Under the pieces are notes generated by a model. The model did not search any database, was not told where the DNA came from, and worked only from the letters and a program-made list of their open reading frames with translations. A stretch of DNA of 64,000 nt from Stomorhina lunata. Lineage: Eukaryota; Arthropoda; Insecta; Diptera; Rhiniidae. This document shows, one piece after another, positions 23,200 to 35,439 of the stretch. The stretch is from NCBI GenBank assembly GCA_933228675.1, contig OW121742.1:111535242-111599241 (forward strand), given 5' to 3'. Within the stretch, counting starts at the first letter, position 1. The number at the start of each line of letters is the position of its first letter. A program made the translations under genes and the position numbers.

Positions 23200-24690
23200 T
23201 CGTAAGCTTTACTATATATAGACCTAGCTTAGCTCTTATTATAGGTCTTGGTATATAGCCGACTTAGCTTTAATCATGTGGATTTATTTCGACCTTCATT
23301 AGACTTAATCTATGGCTACTAAAGTGTAACACTTCTTCCGTTTACCAACTTTATTTTGAAAAAAATATTTTACCTTTCATCACACGCTGACAATATGCTC
23401 TACAAAAAACGACCATAAAAAGCTTTATTTGATAAATAAATTTTGAAAAATAAAATAAAAACAAATAAGAAATTCTCATAAAAATGAGACCTTGAAAAGT
23501 GAGAAGAAATACCAAAAGTTTTTGTCTCAATACAAGTCCACAAAACAATAACCCACATCTCGCTAAAATAAAAAGTCAGAAAAAATGTGTGTTAAAATAA
23601 TAAAAAAAAACAAATCTTGTTTATATAAAATTGTATAAAATTATATAAGTTTTTAACAAAAGCCAGATAAAAATAGCTAAAAAGAATGAAAATCATTTTG
23701 AAAAAATACAAAAAAATTCAAACAAGAAATATGATACATATGTATATTAAAAATATATATGAAAGACAGCAAGTGGATTTCTGTTCAGAAATCTGAAACG
23801 TATAAAGTATTCATCAAAAACTAGTTTGTAAAAAAATTTGTATCAAAAAGGTCTTAGAGAAAAAATCTACTTTAGAAATGTTGATTTTTCTAAATTGAGT
23901 AAATCATAAATAAACAAATTAATTAATGAATGATTAAATGAATGAATTGATTGATGGTTAATCATTCAATTTATTGATATTCTAACATAAAAATGAAATA
24001 TTTTTAAAATAAATAACTTTTTTTTTGCAAAAGATATAAATATGTTAAATGTTATAAACATTTGAAATGTTTGAAATACTCATGAGATTTGTTTAAAAAA
24101 AAGATTAATTAATTATAAGATTTTAGTATATTTCCAAAATGAACTGAAATTTTTAATAATTCGTACAATTTGTGGTACTTTATCAAATAATAAGTTATCA
24201 ATCCGAATAATCATTATTCAAATTTGACCTGCTCTAAATCATATTCCAACACTCATATAAATTATCTTAAGAAATAAGTGAATATTTTGTCTTTGTATTA
24301 AAACCCATTTTTCAAAGATTTTAAGTTCGTTTTAACGTTATAGTCTGAGTTAGAATTGAAAACAATCCATTTTTCATTTTTACTGGCTTTTAGATTTCTA
24401 ACGACATTTGGTTATTTTTAATTCAAAAAGAAAATTTTACGAAATGGTACATTTTGTGGTACTAAATCCAATAGTTAGTTAAATTTCCAGATTATCCTCT
24501 TACCGCCTATATTATACCCATTTTTCCAAAGATAGTAGCTCTTCATAACACATAATCTGTGATAGACTTCAAAATAAGGACTCCAAATCTTAATTTTATA
24601 GACTCATAGCCTTACAAAGTTACTTACTTTCCCAGGGGAGGTTCTTCTTACTAAAACGAGTTAGAAATCTAAAGGATAAACTAAAACTCT
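23200..24690. other. AT-rich stretch, no gene seen
   Basis: There is no coding frame, RNA gene or clear tandem repeat. The sequence consists of intron-like A/T runs. Confidence 0.4.
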
Positions 24691-24700
24691 AAAATTCCCA

Positions 24701-24808
24701 ATATTTGATCGTTTAATAGTTGAAGATTGGCAGCAATGCCTCGTTACTTTAACGGCGAAATCAAGGCGATGCAATAGTTTTGCCATTTAAAGTGATGCCA
24801 CAGTAGCG
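24701..24808 (+). repeat. Left copy of a 108-bp inverted repeat
   Basis: Matches the reverse complement of 27890-27997. Both run from TATTTGATCG through GGCGAAATCAAGG and TTTGCC(A/T)TTAAA to a terminal AGCG or GAGCG. Mismatches are scattered, so the pair is old. The arms flank the mariner-type relic, as ends of a composite element would. Confidence 0.7.
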
Positions 24809-24927
24809 ATTTAATTAATGTGTTATCGATGGCTTTTAACAGTTGGCAAAATGATTTGACATTATTATGGTACAGTTTATCTTAAGCCTTAAAATAGAGC
24901 TTCATTTAAGTGCCTTCCTCTTCCTCA

Positions 24928-25530
24928 TAAATATTCTTTTGATATTTGGGAACTGAAAGAGTCACTGGGGCCAGATATTGAGAATATGGCGGCAATTTTA
25001 AACCTATTTCGTGCGATTCTTATTATATGTATTATTAAACAGGGTTATCCGTTTTTCGGTTTCAAAAGTGAATGCAAATAAAACACATACATCATTTAAA
25101 CGACCTTCACGCGAAATGTTACCAAGCATTGATTCTTTTGAGGTAATTTTCGACCACTTTTTGACTCATATTGGCCGGTATTTTAGCCATAACTAGACGA
25201 ATGTTGGTTTTCAAGTGCTGAAGAATTAAATATTCTTTGAGGTCTGAGAACTGAAAAAGAGTCGATGTGGCCAGATATAGAGAATACGGTGGCAATTCGA
25301 AATCTAATTCATGCGATTCTTATTATAATGTATTATTCTACAGTTTTATCTATTTTGTGGTTTCAAAAGTGAACGTAAATAAAACACATACATCATTTAA
25401 ATGACCACCACGCGAAATGTTGCAAGCATTGATTCTTTTGAGGTAATTTTCAAACACTTTTTGACACATATTGATCGGTATTTCGGCCATAACTTGAGGA
25501 AAGTTGGTCTTCAAGTGCTCAAGAGTTAAA
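24928..25530. repeat. Tandem duplication of the transposon end (two ~300-bp copies)
   Basis: The block 24928-25227 is repeated as 25228-25530: GAACTGAAAGAGTC / GAACTGAAAAAGAGTC, GCGATTCTTATTATA, then TTTCAAAAGTGAA and AAATAAAACACATACATCAT, then GCATTGATTCTTTTGAGGTA. Only the second copy continues into the transposase gene, so the first is a duplicate of its 3' end and terminus. Confidence 0.8.
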
Positions 25531-27255
25531 GGTTTATCTGCATAAATACGGTCTTTAGCGCGTAGCCCCACAAAAAAGTCTAATGGTGCCAAATCGCTTG
25601 ATCTTGGTGGCCAGTTGATATCGTCACGACGAGAGATTACGCGGCCAGGAAATGTCTCTTCCAATAAAGCCATATTCGCTCGAGTTGTCTCACCGTCTTG
25701 TTGAAACCACATATTCTTCAAGTCGTATTCTTCAATAGCAGGCAAAAGGAAGTCGGTTATCATCGAATTCACGATGACAGTCGTTCCATCGTCGTTTTCG
25801 AAGAAGCAAGATCCAAACACACCTTCGGACAAAAGAGTGCACCTCCCTTCAATTACTTGAGGATTCTCAGAACCCCAAATACGACAATTTTTGTTTATCG
25901 CTGAAGAATATTTTGTTCGAAAAATCGCCGTCCACCGCCTGTCATTCAAGCTCCCATTCCACGAATGGTCAGCTGGCTTCAGTTGTTGTGTGAGCTGGAC
26001 TTTATATGGATGAAGGTGTAGATCTAAAGGCAAAATACTCCATAATGTACCGTAAGACAGTTCTAATTCCTGAGAACGAGGAGGAATCGAAACATTCGGG
26101 TCTCCGGCAACACTTTCACTTACAGCAGCGATATTTTCAGCGAAACGAGTTTTTATTGAAATTCTATATGCCTGAACCCATTTGTATGGGGAAAAATGGG
26201 AGTTTTTTCGGCTTTTGGTAAATTTCAACCAATTATGATATCTTTTTGGTAAAACCGATGATTGGATGTAGAAGACAACTAAATTAGCTTTCATTAGAGT
26301 CATAAAAACTAAATATCTATGTAGCAGTTTTTAAGTTATTGCAATTTGCCCTATAAAATTCGTGTCCTTTTCAACACGCCCAAGGATATGCAGCAAAAAA
26401 ATTAACTTTAGAGTACAGAAATCACAAATTAAGGCAAGCCTTATCATCTAAGAACTTATAAGTACTAAATAGTTTAAATTTATTAAAATATAATTAAATT
26501 TACATAGTTTATTTTATACTGGAAAATGGTACTTTTATTTAAGGACCGTTTCAAAACTTGCTTATATTCAAAATTTCAAAATTTTTGATCGGTATGTTAA
26601 AGAAGATAGATGTGGTAATAAAATCCAAAAAAGTTCAGTTTGATATCTCATATGGTTTTGCCGTACCTGCGACTTGAAATCGTAAGATTTCGCGACAAAG
26701 TAAATTTTTGGACATTATTAAAGTAGATGCATATTCAATCTTATTTAAGTTTTCTTTTGATAAAGCTAACACTGAATTTTATTGCCCAGTCATTGAGGAA
26801 TGTCCACTAGAACTTTTTTTGATATTAGATTAATTTAACCCTTTTTTCATCGGGGTCAAAGGTCAAAATTTTAATTCTTTTTAGTGGCAAAAATACGAAA
26901 TATTATAAATTTAGTGGCGAGTTTCTATCAAAATTAATAAAAATAGTCATTTTTAAGAATGGTTATATTGTTTTATTAAACATTTTTTTTAACCCTTAAC
27001 AGACATGGGGACTAAAATGACCCAACATTTTTTTTTCGAAAATTTAAATGTTTGGTTTATTTTAGTGATTAATTTAATTAATCTGTTGTCATCACCATTT
27101 TTGTAGTATGATTTAATAATTTTTCTGCATTGTGTGATACTTAAGCGGTCCATTTTCGACTTTCAACTGAAAATACAAAAAATTGGTTTAAAAACTCAGT
27201 TTGACAGATGTCGAATTCCAGTCCTATACTTTTGAAACCACGAAATGGATTATCC
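25043..27255 (-). mobile_element. Mariner-type element bounded by matching terminal inverted repeats
   Basis: The sequence at 27228-27255 (ACTTTTGAAACCACGAAATG...TTATCC) is the reverse complement of 25043-25069 (TTATCCGTTTTTCGGTTTCA...) and of the internal duplicate near 25343-25370. These are about 27-bp terminal repeats of an element with the transposase inside. Some 900 bp between the transposase start and the right repeat has no coding signal and may include later insertions. Confidence 0.55.
25330..26303 (-). pseudogene. Tc1/mariner-superfamily transposase, nearly full frame
   Basis: An uninterrupted minus-strand frame of 317 residues contains a helix-turn-helix-like segment (SIPPRSQELELSYGTLWSIL). 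It is followed by WTAIFRTKYSSAINKNCRIW and WGSENPQVIEG, CFFENDDGTTVIVN, then MWFQQDGETTRANMALLEE (second catalytic Asp). The NWPPRSSDLAPLDFFVGLRAKD segment, the mariner-type third acidic region, comes next, then KTNFPQVMAEIPINMCQKVF. The order matches transposases with the WPPRSxDLxPLDxF motif. The N-terminus is degraded and no start context is convincing. Duplication of its end and the old flanking repeats suggest it no longer moves, although the open frame is unusually well kept. Confidence 0.85.
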
Positions 27256-27365
27256 GAATACTCTTTGCCTTAATTTAATTTTCGAAAGATATATATACAA
27301 TGAATATGCAGCAAACATTTTCCCAGACATTCAATAAAATATAAATACCTAACGATTTTTTTCCA

Positions 27366-27393
27366 CATTTAAAAAAAAAAAAAAAAAAAAAAA
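27366..27393. repeat. Poly(A) run
   Basis: An uninterrupted run of more than 20 A occurs 110 bp beyond the right terminal repeat of the mariner-type element. It could be the tail of a lost retroposon or simple slippage. Confidence 0.7.
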
Positions 27394-27889
27394 TACATTT
27401 GGAAAAAGTAAACCAAAGAAATTCTTTTTGCCTTAAGTACATTATACTTTTACACTACATTGACTTTCAATTTTAAATTGTTTGTAAAAAATTCCTAAAG
27501 AGTTTGTAAATATACTATAGTCAAAAGTCTCTTATGAGATTCCATTTTTGATTTGCATTTAGTATTTTTTTCAAGTTCGATAAACTTTAAATTACCTTGA
27601 GAATTAAAAAATGTTTGTGTTTAAATTGAAAAAAAGAGACAAACGAAAAGAAGAAGAAAAATTGAGACATAATAATCGTTTGTTTTTGTTAAAATCTTAT
27701 TAAAATATCAACGAAATTTTTTCTTTATGAAAAATGAAAAAATTTTATAGGATAAAAACACAATTTTTTGTAGTAAAATAAATGAATTATTAATAAAATG
27801 GATTATTTTGTCTACAGTTTTAAATTGTTAAACGAATTTTTTAGAGATCTTTTATAAAATTCCTAAAATCGCTGAACGGCAATAATTAA

Positions 27890-27997
27890 CGCTCAGGAGT
27901 TATCACTTTTAAAGGCAAAATTATGGCAACTCCTTGATTTCGCCTTTAAAGTAAAGGGCAATGTTACCAACTTTCAGTTATTAAGCGATCAAATATT
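27890..27997 (-). repeat. Right copy of the 108-bp inverted repeat
   Basis: Reverse complement of 24701-24808. The arms are 3.1 kb apart and enclose the mariner-type element. Confidence 0.7.
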
Positions 27998-28932
27998 TAC
28001 AGTTTTTTTTTTGAAAAAAATTTATTAACAAATATAACTGAGCCCAGAGGGCCATATATAGTTACAAAAATGTTCTCCTTAAAAAAAAGTACTACATAAG
28101 AATCTTAGTCTAATATAAACAATTAATAATTATTTAATTTATGAATTTAATTTATGAACTTTAAAGATTTATTTTGAAAAATGGAATGAAAAATTCTAAA
28201 AATCTAGAATTGAAAATAATTTCAACTAAATCATTAACTTATACTTAAATATCTTCTATATTTTTTTCTATTTAAAAAGTATATATTTTTCTCTCTCTAA
28301 GTTATTAAAACGCAATTGTTACTTATATTTTTTTCTGTAGCTGCTTTTCAAAAAGAAGCTGTAAAAATTGTTCAAATATTGTATCTAACAAAAAACTAGT
28401 TAAACAACTTTTAAAATTTTGTATTTGTTTTTTATATTTTTTTTAGTTAAATATATTTATTTATTTATATATTTATCATCCAACTTGATTTTTGTGTTAT
28501 AGTACTTGTAAGATTTTTGCATTTTTTTTTCTATACACTTAAATGTGATTGTGTTACATTTTTGATATATATTTGAAATGATGTAAACTAAAACCTACAC
28601 AGATGTTTTTTAGTCGATTCTTTTATGATTTGTTTTGGATTTTATTTCCGTTTATATTTTTTTATAATAAGATTTCAATCAAGTTTTTTTTCATTCATTC
28701 ATTACAAACAAATATTTATTTGATCTCATTTCGTCATTCATTCTTCGCAGATTGTGTGAAGAAAAAAAAACTTGTTTAATAGTTTGTAGCCTATTTGTGT
28801 CTTATTTTTGGTCATTACAAAAACTGTGAAAAGTCTTGATCAGGACTAACTGGCTTTCACATTTATAAACTTCAGAAACATTGTAACAATGTTAGCGTTA
28901 CATTAAAAGTTTAATTATAATCATTATGGATA

Positions 28933-29043
28933 AGGGGATGTTCACATATTAAGGGGAGAAGGGGGTATGACTTTTGTTACAGTGGAGGAATTTTGTGTGC
29001 ATATTTCTATTAAATTGCGTTACGTAATATGTGAACAGCCCCT
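28933..29043. mobile_element. 111-bp MITE with 19-bp terminal inverted repeats
   Basis: The left end AGGGGATGTTCACATATTA (28933-28951) and right end TAATATGTGAACAGCCCCT (29025-29043) are reverse complements with one mismatch. The interior is non-coding. No clear target duplication can be read. AGGGG-x-TGTTCACATATTA ends are of the type seen on small non-autonomous DNA transposons. Confidence 0.8.
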
Positions 29044-29279
29044 AATTGCATCTGGATTAAAAATCAAGCTAAAAGGCTCTCTAATCTAATCTTCATTAAA
29101 AAAAAACCGTTTACATTTCATTAAATCGCCGGATTGGCCAGCCCTGAAGCTAAGGCGAATTTAGTATGAACTTGCTTTAAAATCAGTATTGCCACATATT
29201 GTTTAGATTTCACTGGTCAACATCCGAAATAAATGTTTCGAAACAGAAATAAATTCTTGTATTAAACAATTTTAGATTT

Positions 29280-31200
29280 TTATATTTTTTTAGATAAAAA
29301 AATATTTTTTAGATATTTTCGATACAAAAATTTTTTATAAAAAAAAAATTTTATAAAAAAAAATTTGATAAAAACTTTTGCATTAAAAATTATTTTTTAT
29401 AGAAAATTTTTCGATAAAAATATTTTTCTATCGAAAAATTTTCTATGGAAGAATTTTCGATAAAAAATGTTTTCTAAAGAAAAATTTTTAATAACATTTT
29501 TTTTTTTTTTATAGAAAAATTTCCGCTAAAGAAATATTTTATAGAAACATTTTTAATCAAAAAATTGTCTATAGAAAAATTTTTATTAAAAAAATTTTCT
29601 ATAGAAAAATTTTTAATAAAAAAATTTGTATATGAAATTTTTCAAAAATTCTTATTTTTATAGGAAATTTTTTAAAATTTTCTTATTTTTATAGGAAATT
29701 TTTCAAAAATTTCTTATTTTTATAGAAAAATTTCTTATTTTTATAGGAAAATTTTCAAAAATTTCTTATTTTTATAGAAAATTTTTCAAAAATTTCTTAT
29801 TTTTATAGGAAATTTTTCAAAAATTTCTTATTTTTATAGGAAATTTTTCAAAAATTTCTTATTTTTATAGGAAATTTTTCAAAAATTTCTTATTTTTATA
29901 GGATATTTTTTAAAAATTTCTTATTTTTATAGGAAATTTTTCAAAAATTTCTTATTTTTATAGGAAATTTTTCAAAAATTTCTTATTTTTATGGAAAGTT
30001 TTTCAAAAATTTCTTATTTTTATAGGATATTTTTCAAAAATTTCTTATTTTTATAGGAAATTTTTCAAAAATTTCTTATTTTTATAGGAAATTTTTCAAA
30101 AATTTCTTATTTTTATAGGAAATTTTTCAAAAATTTCTTATTTTTATGGAAAATTTTTCAAAAATTTCTTATTTTTATGGAAAATTTTTCAAAAATTTCT
30201 TATTTTTATAGGATATTTTTCAAAAATTTCTTATTTTTATAGGAAATTTTTCAAAAATTTCTTATTTTTATAGGAAATTTTTCAAAAATTTCTTATTTTT
30301 TTAGGAAAATTTTCAAAAATTTATTACTTTTATAGGAAATTTTTCAAAAATTTCTTATTTTTATAGGAAATTTTTCAAAAATTTCTTATTTTTATAGGAA
30401 ATTTTTCAAAAATTTATTATTTTTTTAGGAAATTTTTCAAAAATTTATTATTTTTTTAGGAAATTTTTCAAAAATTTATTATTTTTGTTGGACATTTTTC
30501 AAAAATATATTATTTTTGATGGACATTTTTCAAAAATTTTGATAAAAAAAATAGAAAAATTTTTGTTAAAAAAATTTTCTATAGAAAAATTTTTGATAAA
30601 AAAAAATTTTTCTGTGGGAAAATTGTTGCTAAAAGAATTTTCGATAGAAAAAATTTTGATAAAAACATTTCCTATAGAAAAATTTTTGATAAAAAAATTT
30701 TCTAAAGAAATATTTTTGAGAAAAAAAATTTATATAGAAACATTTTTAATAAAAAAAATTTTCTATAAAAAAAATTTTTATGAAAAAATTTTTGATAAAA
30801 AAATTTTCTATAGAAAATTTTTGAAAGAAACTTTTTACAGACAAATTTTTGATAAAACTATATACAAAAATTTTCGATAAGTTTTTTTTTTTTTTAAAGA
30901 AAAAATTTAAATACCAATATTTTTATATAGAAAAATTTTCGATAATAAAATTTTTAATACAAAAATTTCCTAAAGAAAAATTTTTGATACAAAAATTTTC
31001 TATATAAAAAATTATTGAAAAAAAAATTCTGTAGAAACATTTTTAATAAAAAAATTTCTAAAAAAAATTTTCTATAGAAAAATGTTTGATAAAAAAAATT
31101 TCTATAGAAAAATGTTTGATAAAAAAAATTTCTATAGAAAAATTTTCTACAGAAAAATTGTTGACAAAAAAATGTTTGATAAAAAAATTACAATTGAAAA
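29280..31200 (+). repeat. Composite 30/31-bp minisatellite array
   Basis: The central block (29636-30535) has about 29 copies of a 31-bp unit built from TTTCTTATTTTTATAGG and AAATTTTTCAAAAA, very regular with occasional G/A changes. The flanks (29280-29636 and 30535-31200) carry a looser ~30-bp unit (AAATTTTTGATAAAAAAA + TTTTCTATAGAAA). One block therefore appears to have arisen inside the other. Translated frames such as 30485-30880 are shadows of the period. Confidence 0.9.
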
Positions 31201-31957
31201 TGGTGTATTTATGCTAATCTTCTATTCCGGACATTGATTAAATATAAAAATATCTTTAATCTGCAACATTTTTTTAATTAAATTTAATTGATTGATTAAA
31301 TTTAAATCTAAAAATCTGCTGTCATTTTTCTAAAATTAACACAAAAAAAAAAAAAAAATTATCAGACACTTAAGGCTTTAAAATTCTCCCCAAAAAATAC
31401 AATACGGAAGTAATTTTTGCCAAATTCTGATATACAAATTTCAAATATTTCCAAAGTGCCAAAATTGTTGTTTATTTAATATTTGATTTTTTTTTTTCAA
31501 ATGAATTTTTAAAAGCCTAAATGGTCAGTAATTGTTAAATATTCAAAACAATTAGAATTACTGTTAGCTGGAAGGTATGAGGCAATTTGTATGTTTTTCT
31601 TTGAAATTTATTTATTTTAATTTTTGTTCAATTTTAATTTTTTTTAGATTTTTATTTTTTTGTTTTCAACATTTTTTTAAACAAAGTGTGAATTGAAATT
31701 TATTGAATATTCATTAAAGTTTTGTCAATAATTAACATGTTGGTTTGATAATATTGAGACGTCGGTGTAGGAAATTGACAGCAAATCATATCACTTCTAT
31801 TTCCAACTACTTTTAGTCTTTAATAAAAAACACCAGTTTTAACGTCATTTTTTAATTTACATATTCTGTCTTTGCCTAAACATGTCAATTATTTAATGGA
31901 AGCTTTAACTGGTTCTTCATTCAAGAAATAGCAAAATTCCTTTATTTTATTTAAATT

Positions 31958-32915
31958 TTGTTACATATTTTTATACGTCTTAAATTTTTTTGTATAAAAT
32001 AACACAAGATCTCCGTTTTCTAATAACACAATCTGGCAACTCTGCTTTAAGTACTTCTACTTTAGGGCGAAGTCATATAACATAATTAATCAATTCGCCT
32101 GGTTTCTTTTTAAGTTAAGGTTTGATTAGTTGAACTTAACGTGAGTCTGTCTTAACGGAACGTCACAGCTGATCGTTTCTATTGTGTGTAAAGCAGTTAG
32201 AGCAGTTAGCGAATTCTGCTGTGACTTTACCTTAACGCTTGAATCTAATAAAAATAATTTAATAGGGAGCCTAACTGTAAATTTTCACAGCCAAAAACCA
32301 ATGAAATATAATTGCAAGGCAAATTTAGGAATCATTTTTATAACTCAATTCGCCATTTTTCTTTCAAAAAAAGTGTTAATTAATTAAAATGTTGTAACAT
32401 TTGTTTTTCTTAGTCACGTTTTTGTTGTTAATTTTTATTGAAAATTTAAGTTCTCTTTTTTATCAGACATTCTTAGGCGTTTGTTTGGTTTCTCAAAAAA
32501 AAATTTTTACTGATTTTTATTTGTCATGATTCATGATTTTATGTTAATGCTAAAGAATTTAAAATTTAATTAAAATGCTTCAGCTTTATTCAAATTAATT
32601 GAAAGTTGCTTAAATTTGAATAATATTAAACTAATTGGGAATCTCAAACAGGTCGTATTTTTATGAGGAAATATCCGGTACATCCCCTGGTTTAAGTGTA
32701 GAGGTTTATTGAAATCGGCCTTAGAGAAGGTGTCAATTATTACAGCAAAATTCTATTTTATGTTACACATTTTTATGCGCCTTAAATTTTTAAAGATAAA
32801 ATTACACGAAATCCCCATTTTCTAATAATAACAGCCAATCCGGCAGCTCTGCTTTGAGAAGTTCCTTTAGGGCGAATTTAAGTAACGCTTAAATTCGCCC
32901 AAATTTCCCTGATTA
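31958..32915. repeat. Direct repeat pair (31958-32100 and 32757-32915)
   Basis: The two copies share TTTTTAT(A/G)CG(T/C)CTTAAATTTTT, a following ATAAAAT...ACAC(A/G)A(G/A)ATC block, TTTTCTAATAA, GGCA(A/G)CTCTGCTTT and TTTAGGGCGAA. The ~650 bp between them is AT-rich with no gene. These could be long terminal repeats of a solo or decayed element, or an old duplication. Confidence 0.55.
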
Positions 32916-33229
32916 ACAAGAGTGAATTCCGATATTTTTAGGTAAATATTTATCATGAAATATTTACATACTTACTCGTTGCCTACGGTGTATCTCTGTT
33001 GGTAATTGAGGACCACTTAAAGTTAGATAAGAGTTTAAAGGTTATCGAGCAAGGGGTTAGAGCCCTAATTCTTGCTCCAGAACCAATAAACGCGGTTTTA
33101 GTGTTATGGACTTCTTTTTTATTAGTACTAAGCTTCAATTTTTTACTAAACACCACTAATGGACCTTAGCTTCTACTAGATGCTTCCACAAATCCCTAGA
33201 ATTAGGTTAAGAAAGATTGTCTGGGAGGT

Positions 33230-34340
33230 TGCAAATGTTGGGTTATCAAAGGGATCGTTCTCCTAATGCGGATATCATCTTCCAGATCGATATTTATTCT
33301 GAAAACTATGAATTAGATATCATTTCGCAAATTAATACTCTTTTAGCTACCAGTCTTTAGTTACTGTCTTCTCTCCAAGAATGACACGTATCGGATACCA
33401 TCTTCCAGATCGATATTTATTCTTAAAATTACGAGTTAGATATCATTTTGCATTCAGTTACCACAAGATATTCGACCACCATCTTCTCTCCAAGAAAGTT
33501 ATGCATCGGATTTCATCTTCCGGATTGATATTTATTCTGAAAACTATGAATTAGATATCATTTTACAGATTGAAATTCTTCCAGTTACCAAAAGATACCC
33601 AACCAATATCTTCTTCTCGAGAAAGCCACACATTTACAGATTGAAATTCTTTAAGTTACCATAAGATATCCGACCAATATCTTCTTCTCGAGAAAACCAC
33701 GTTTCGGATATAATCTTCAAGATTGATATTTATTCTGGAAACTATGAATTAGATATCATTTTACAGATTGAAATTCTTTCTGTTACAAGAAGATACCCAA
33801 TAACTATCTTCTTCTCGAGAATTCTACGCATTTACAGATTGAAATTCTTTCAGTTACCATAAGATATCCGATCACTATCTTCTTCTCGAGAAAACCACGT
33901 ATCAGATACCATCTTCCAGATCGATATTTATTCTGAAAACTATGAATTCGATATCATTTCACAGATTGAAATTCTTCCAGTTACCAGAAGATACCTAACC
34001 AATATCTTCTTCTCGAGAAAGCCACACATTTACAGATTGAAATTCTTTCAGTTACCACAAGATATCCAACCACTATCTTCTTCTCGAGAAAACCACGCAT
34101 CTTCTCGAGAAAACCACGTATCTTCCCGATCGGTATTTATTCTGGAAACTATGAATTAGATATCATTTTACAGATTGAAATTCTTCCACTTACCAGAAGA
34201 TATCCAACCAATATCTTCTGCCACACATTTACAGATTGAAATTCTTTCAGTTACCAAAAGATATCCAAACACTATCTTTTTCTCGAGAAAACCACGCGTC
34301 GAATATCATCTTCCATATTGATATTTATATCCATCCTAAA
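33230..34340. repeat. Complex satellite-like block
   Basis: At least six irregular copies of a module share the same ordered words: CATCTTCCAGATCGATATTT, CTATGAATTAGATATCATTT, ACAGATTGAAATTCTTTCAG, ACCAGAAGATATCC, and ATCTTCTTCTCGAGAAA. Full modules are about 190 bp and partial ones about 60-130 bp. The recurrent CTCGAG would give a restriction ladder. Confidence 0.85.
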
Positions 34341-34954
34341 AGTACCTTCCTAAAAGTACCTTACAAATAAATCTTAAAGATTGATATCTTTCCAAAACTG
34401 TTACTGTCCTTCAATCGAAATTTTTCCAACAATTGAATACTTTTGCTTAATAACTTATAAGTTGAGTCATTGTCACTTAATATTTCTTCTAAATTATCCT
34501 CTAATTTTCGTTATAACTTTTAGATTTTTAGGAATTTCCATAAATAATTACACTCTAGTTTTTTGTGTCTGATTTTGCCTCTTTATTCGTCATACATTTG
34601 TTGGTAAGGGGCCATTGTCCTGAGGTCATTGCTCATTGTTGATGAAAGTTTCATTGTCTGTTGGTTTTTATTTAAATATTAATTGGACAACTTCGTACTT
34701 CTTGCACAAATGACCGATATTAATAATGAATGTTTGTTTTTTTGGAGGCATTTATCACGGGTTTTTTTTTATTTTTTCTTAATTAACTGGAAGAGGTAAG
34801 ATGGAGGGGATGAAAGTTAAGTGGAAAATGACTAGTTTTACTCGGTGAAAGGGTGTTAGAAGGTTGTAGTGGGTTGTAAGTTCTTACTCTTATAACTACA
34901 GTAAACGTTCTACAAAAGCTCTTATCTTGGGTCGGTTTAAGGTGCCCATTCACA

Positions 34955-35400
34955 ACTTAAATGGAAGGACTTAAATATTAGAGTGATGATATGCGCTTAA
35001 CCAACTTTGACGCTCCAATGAAGAGCTAAACTGTAATAAATTTCGACAAGTTGACGGAGGAAATATCAGATTATTTAAGGGTATTCAAGTAGAGCCCCCA
35101 CGATCTTGAAAAGATGCCCAGTATCAAGTTTGCGGTTCCAGCATCAACTGACGGAACTTGGATATGTACTGTCTCTTAGCCTTTAATATTAGAGTGATGA
35201 GATACGCTTAACCAACTTTGACGTTCCTACGGTCGAAGAGCTTAACTGTAATAAATTTCGACAAGTTGACGAATTAAATATCAGATTATTTAAAGGTATT
35301 AAGCTAGATCACACACGAACTTAAAAAGATGCGCAGTATCAACTTTGCGGTTCCAGCATCCACTGACGGAACTTGGATATGTAATGTATCTTAGTCTTAA
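34955..35400. repeat. Tandem duplication of ~215 bp
   Basis: The block starting AATATTAGAGTGATGA at 34975 recurs at 35187. Both contain CGCTTAACCAACTTTGACG, AATAAATTTCGACAAGTTGA and GTATCAA(G/C)TTTGCGGTTCC. It lies immediately upstream of the retrotransposon remnant that follows. Confidence 0.8.
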
Positions 35401-35439
35401 TAGTAGATAAGCTACTCACCTACAGAGTCATCTGCTCTC

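Noticed and set aside
34740..34800. T-rich tract followed by GAG|GTAAGA as another recursive splice site
   Set aside because: The acceptor is GAG and the tract is interrupted by another AG and purines close to the junction; much weaker than 59044.
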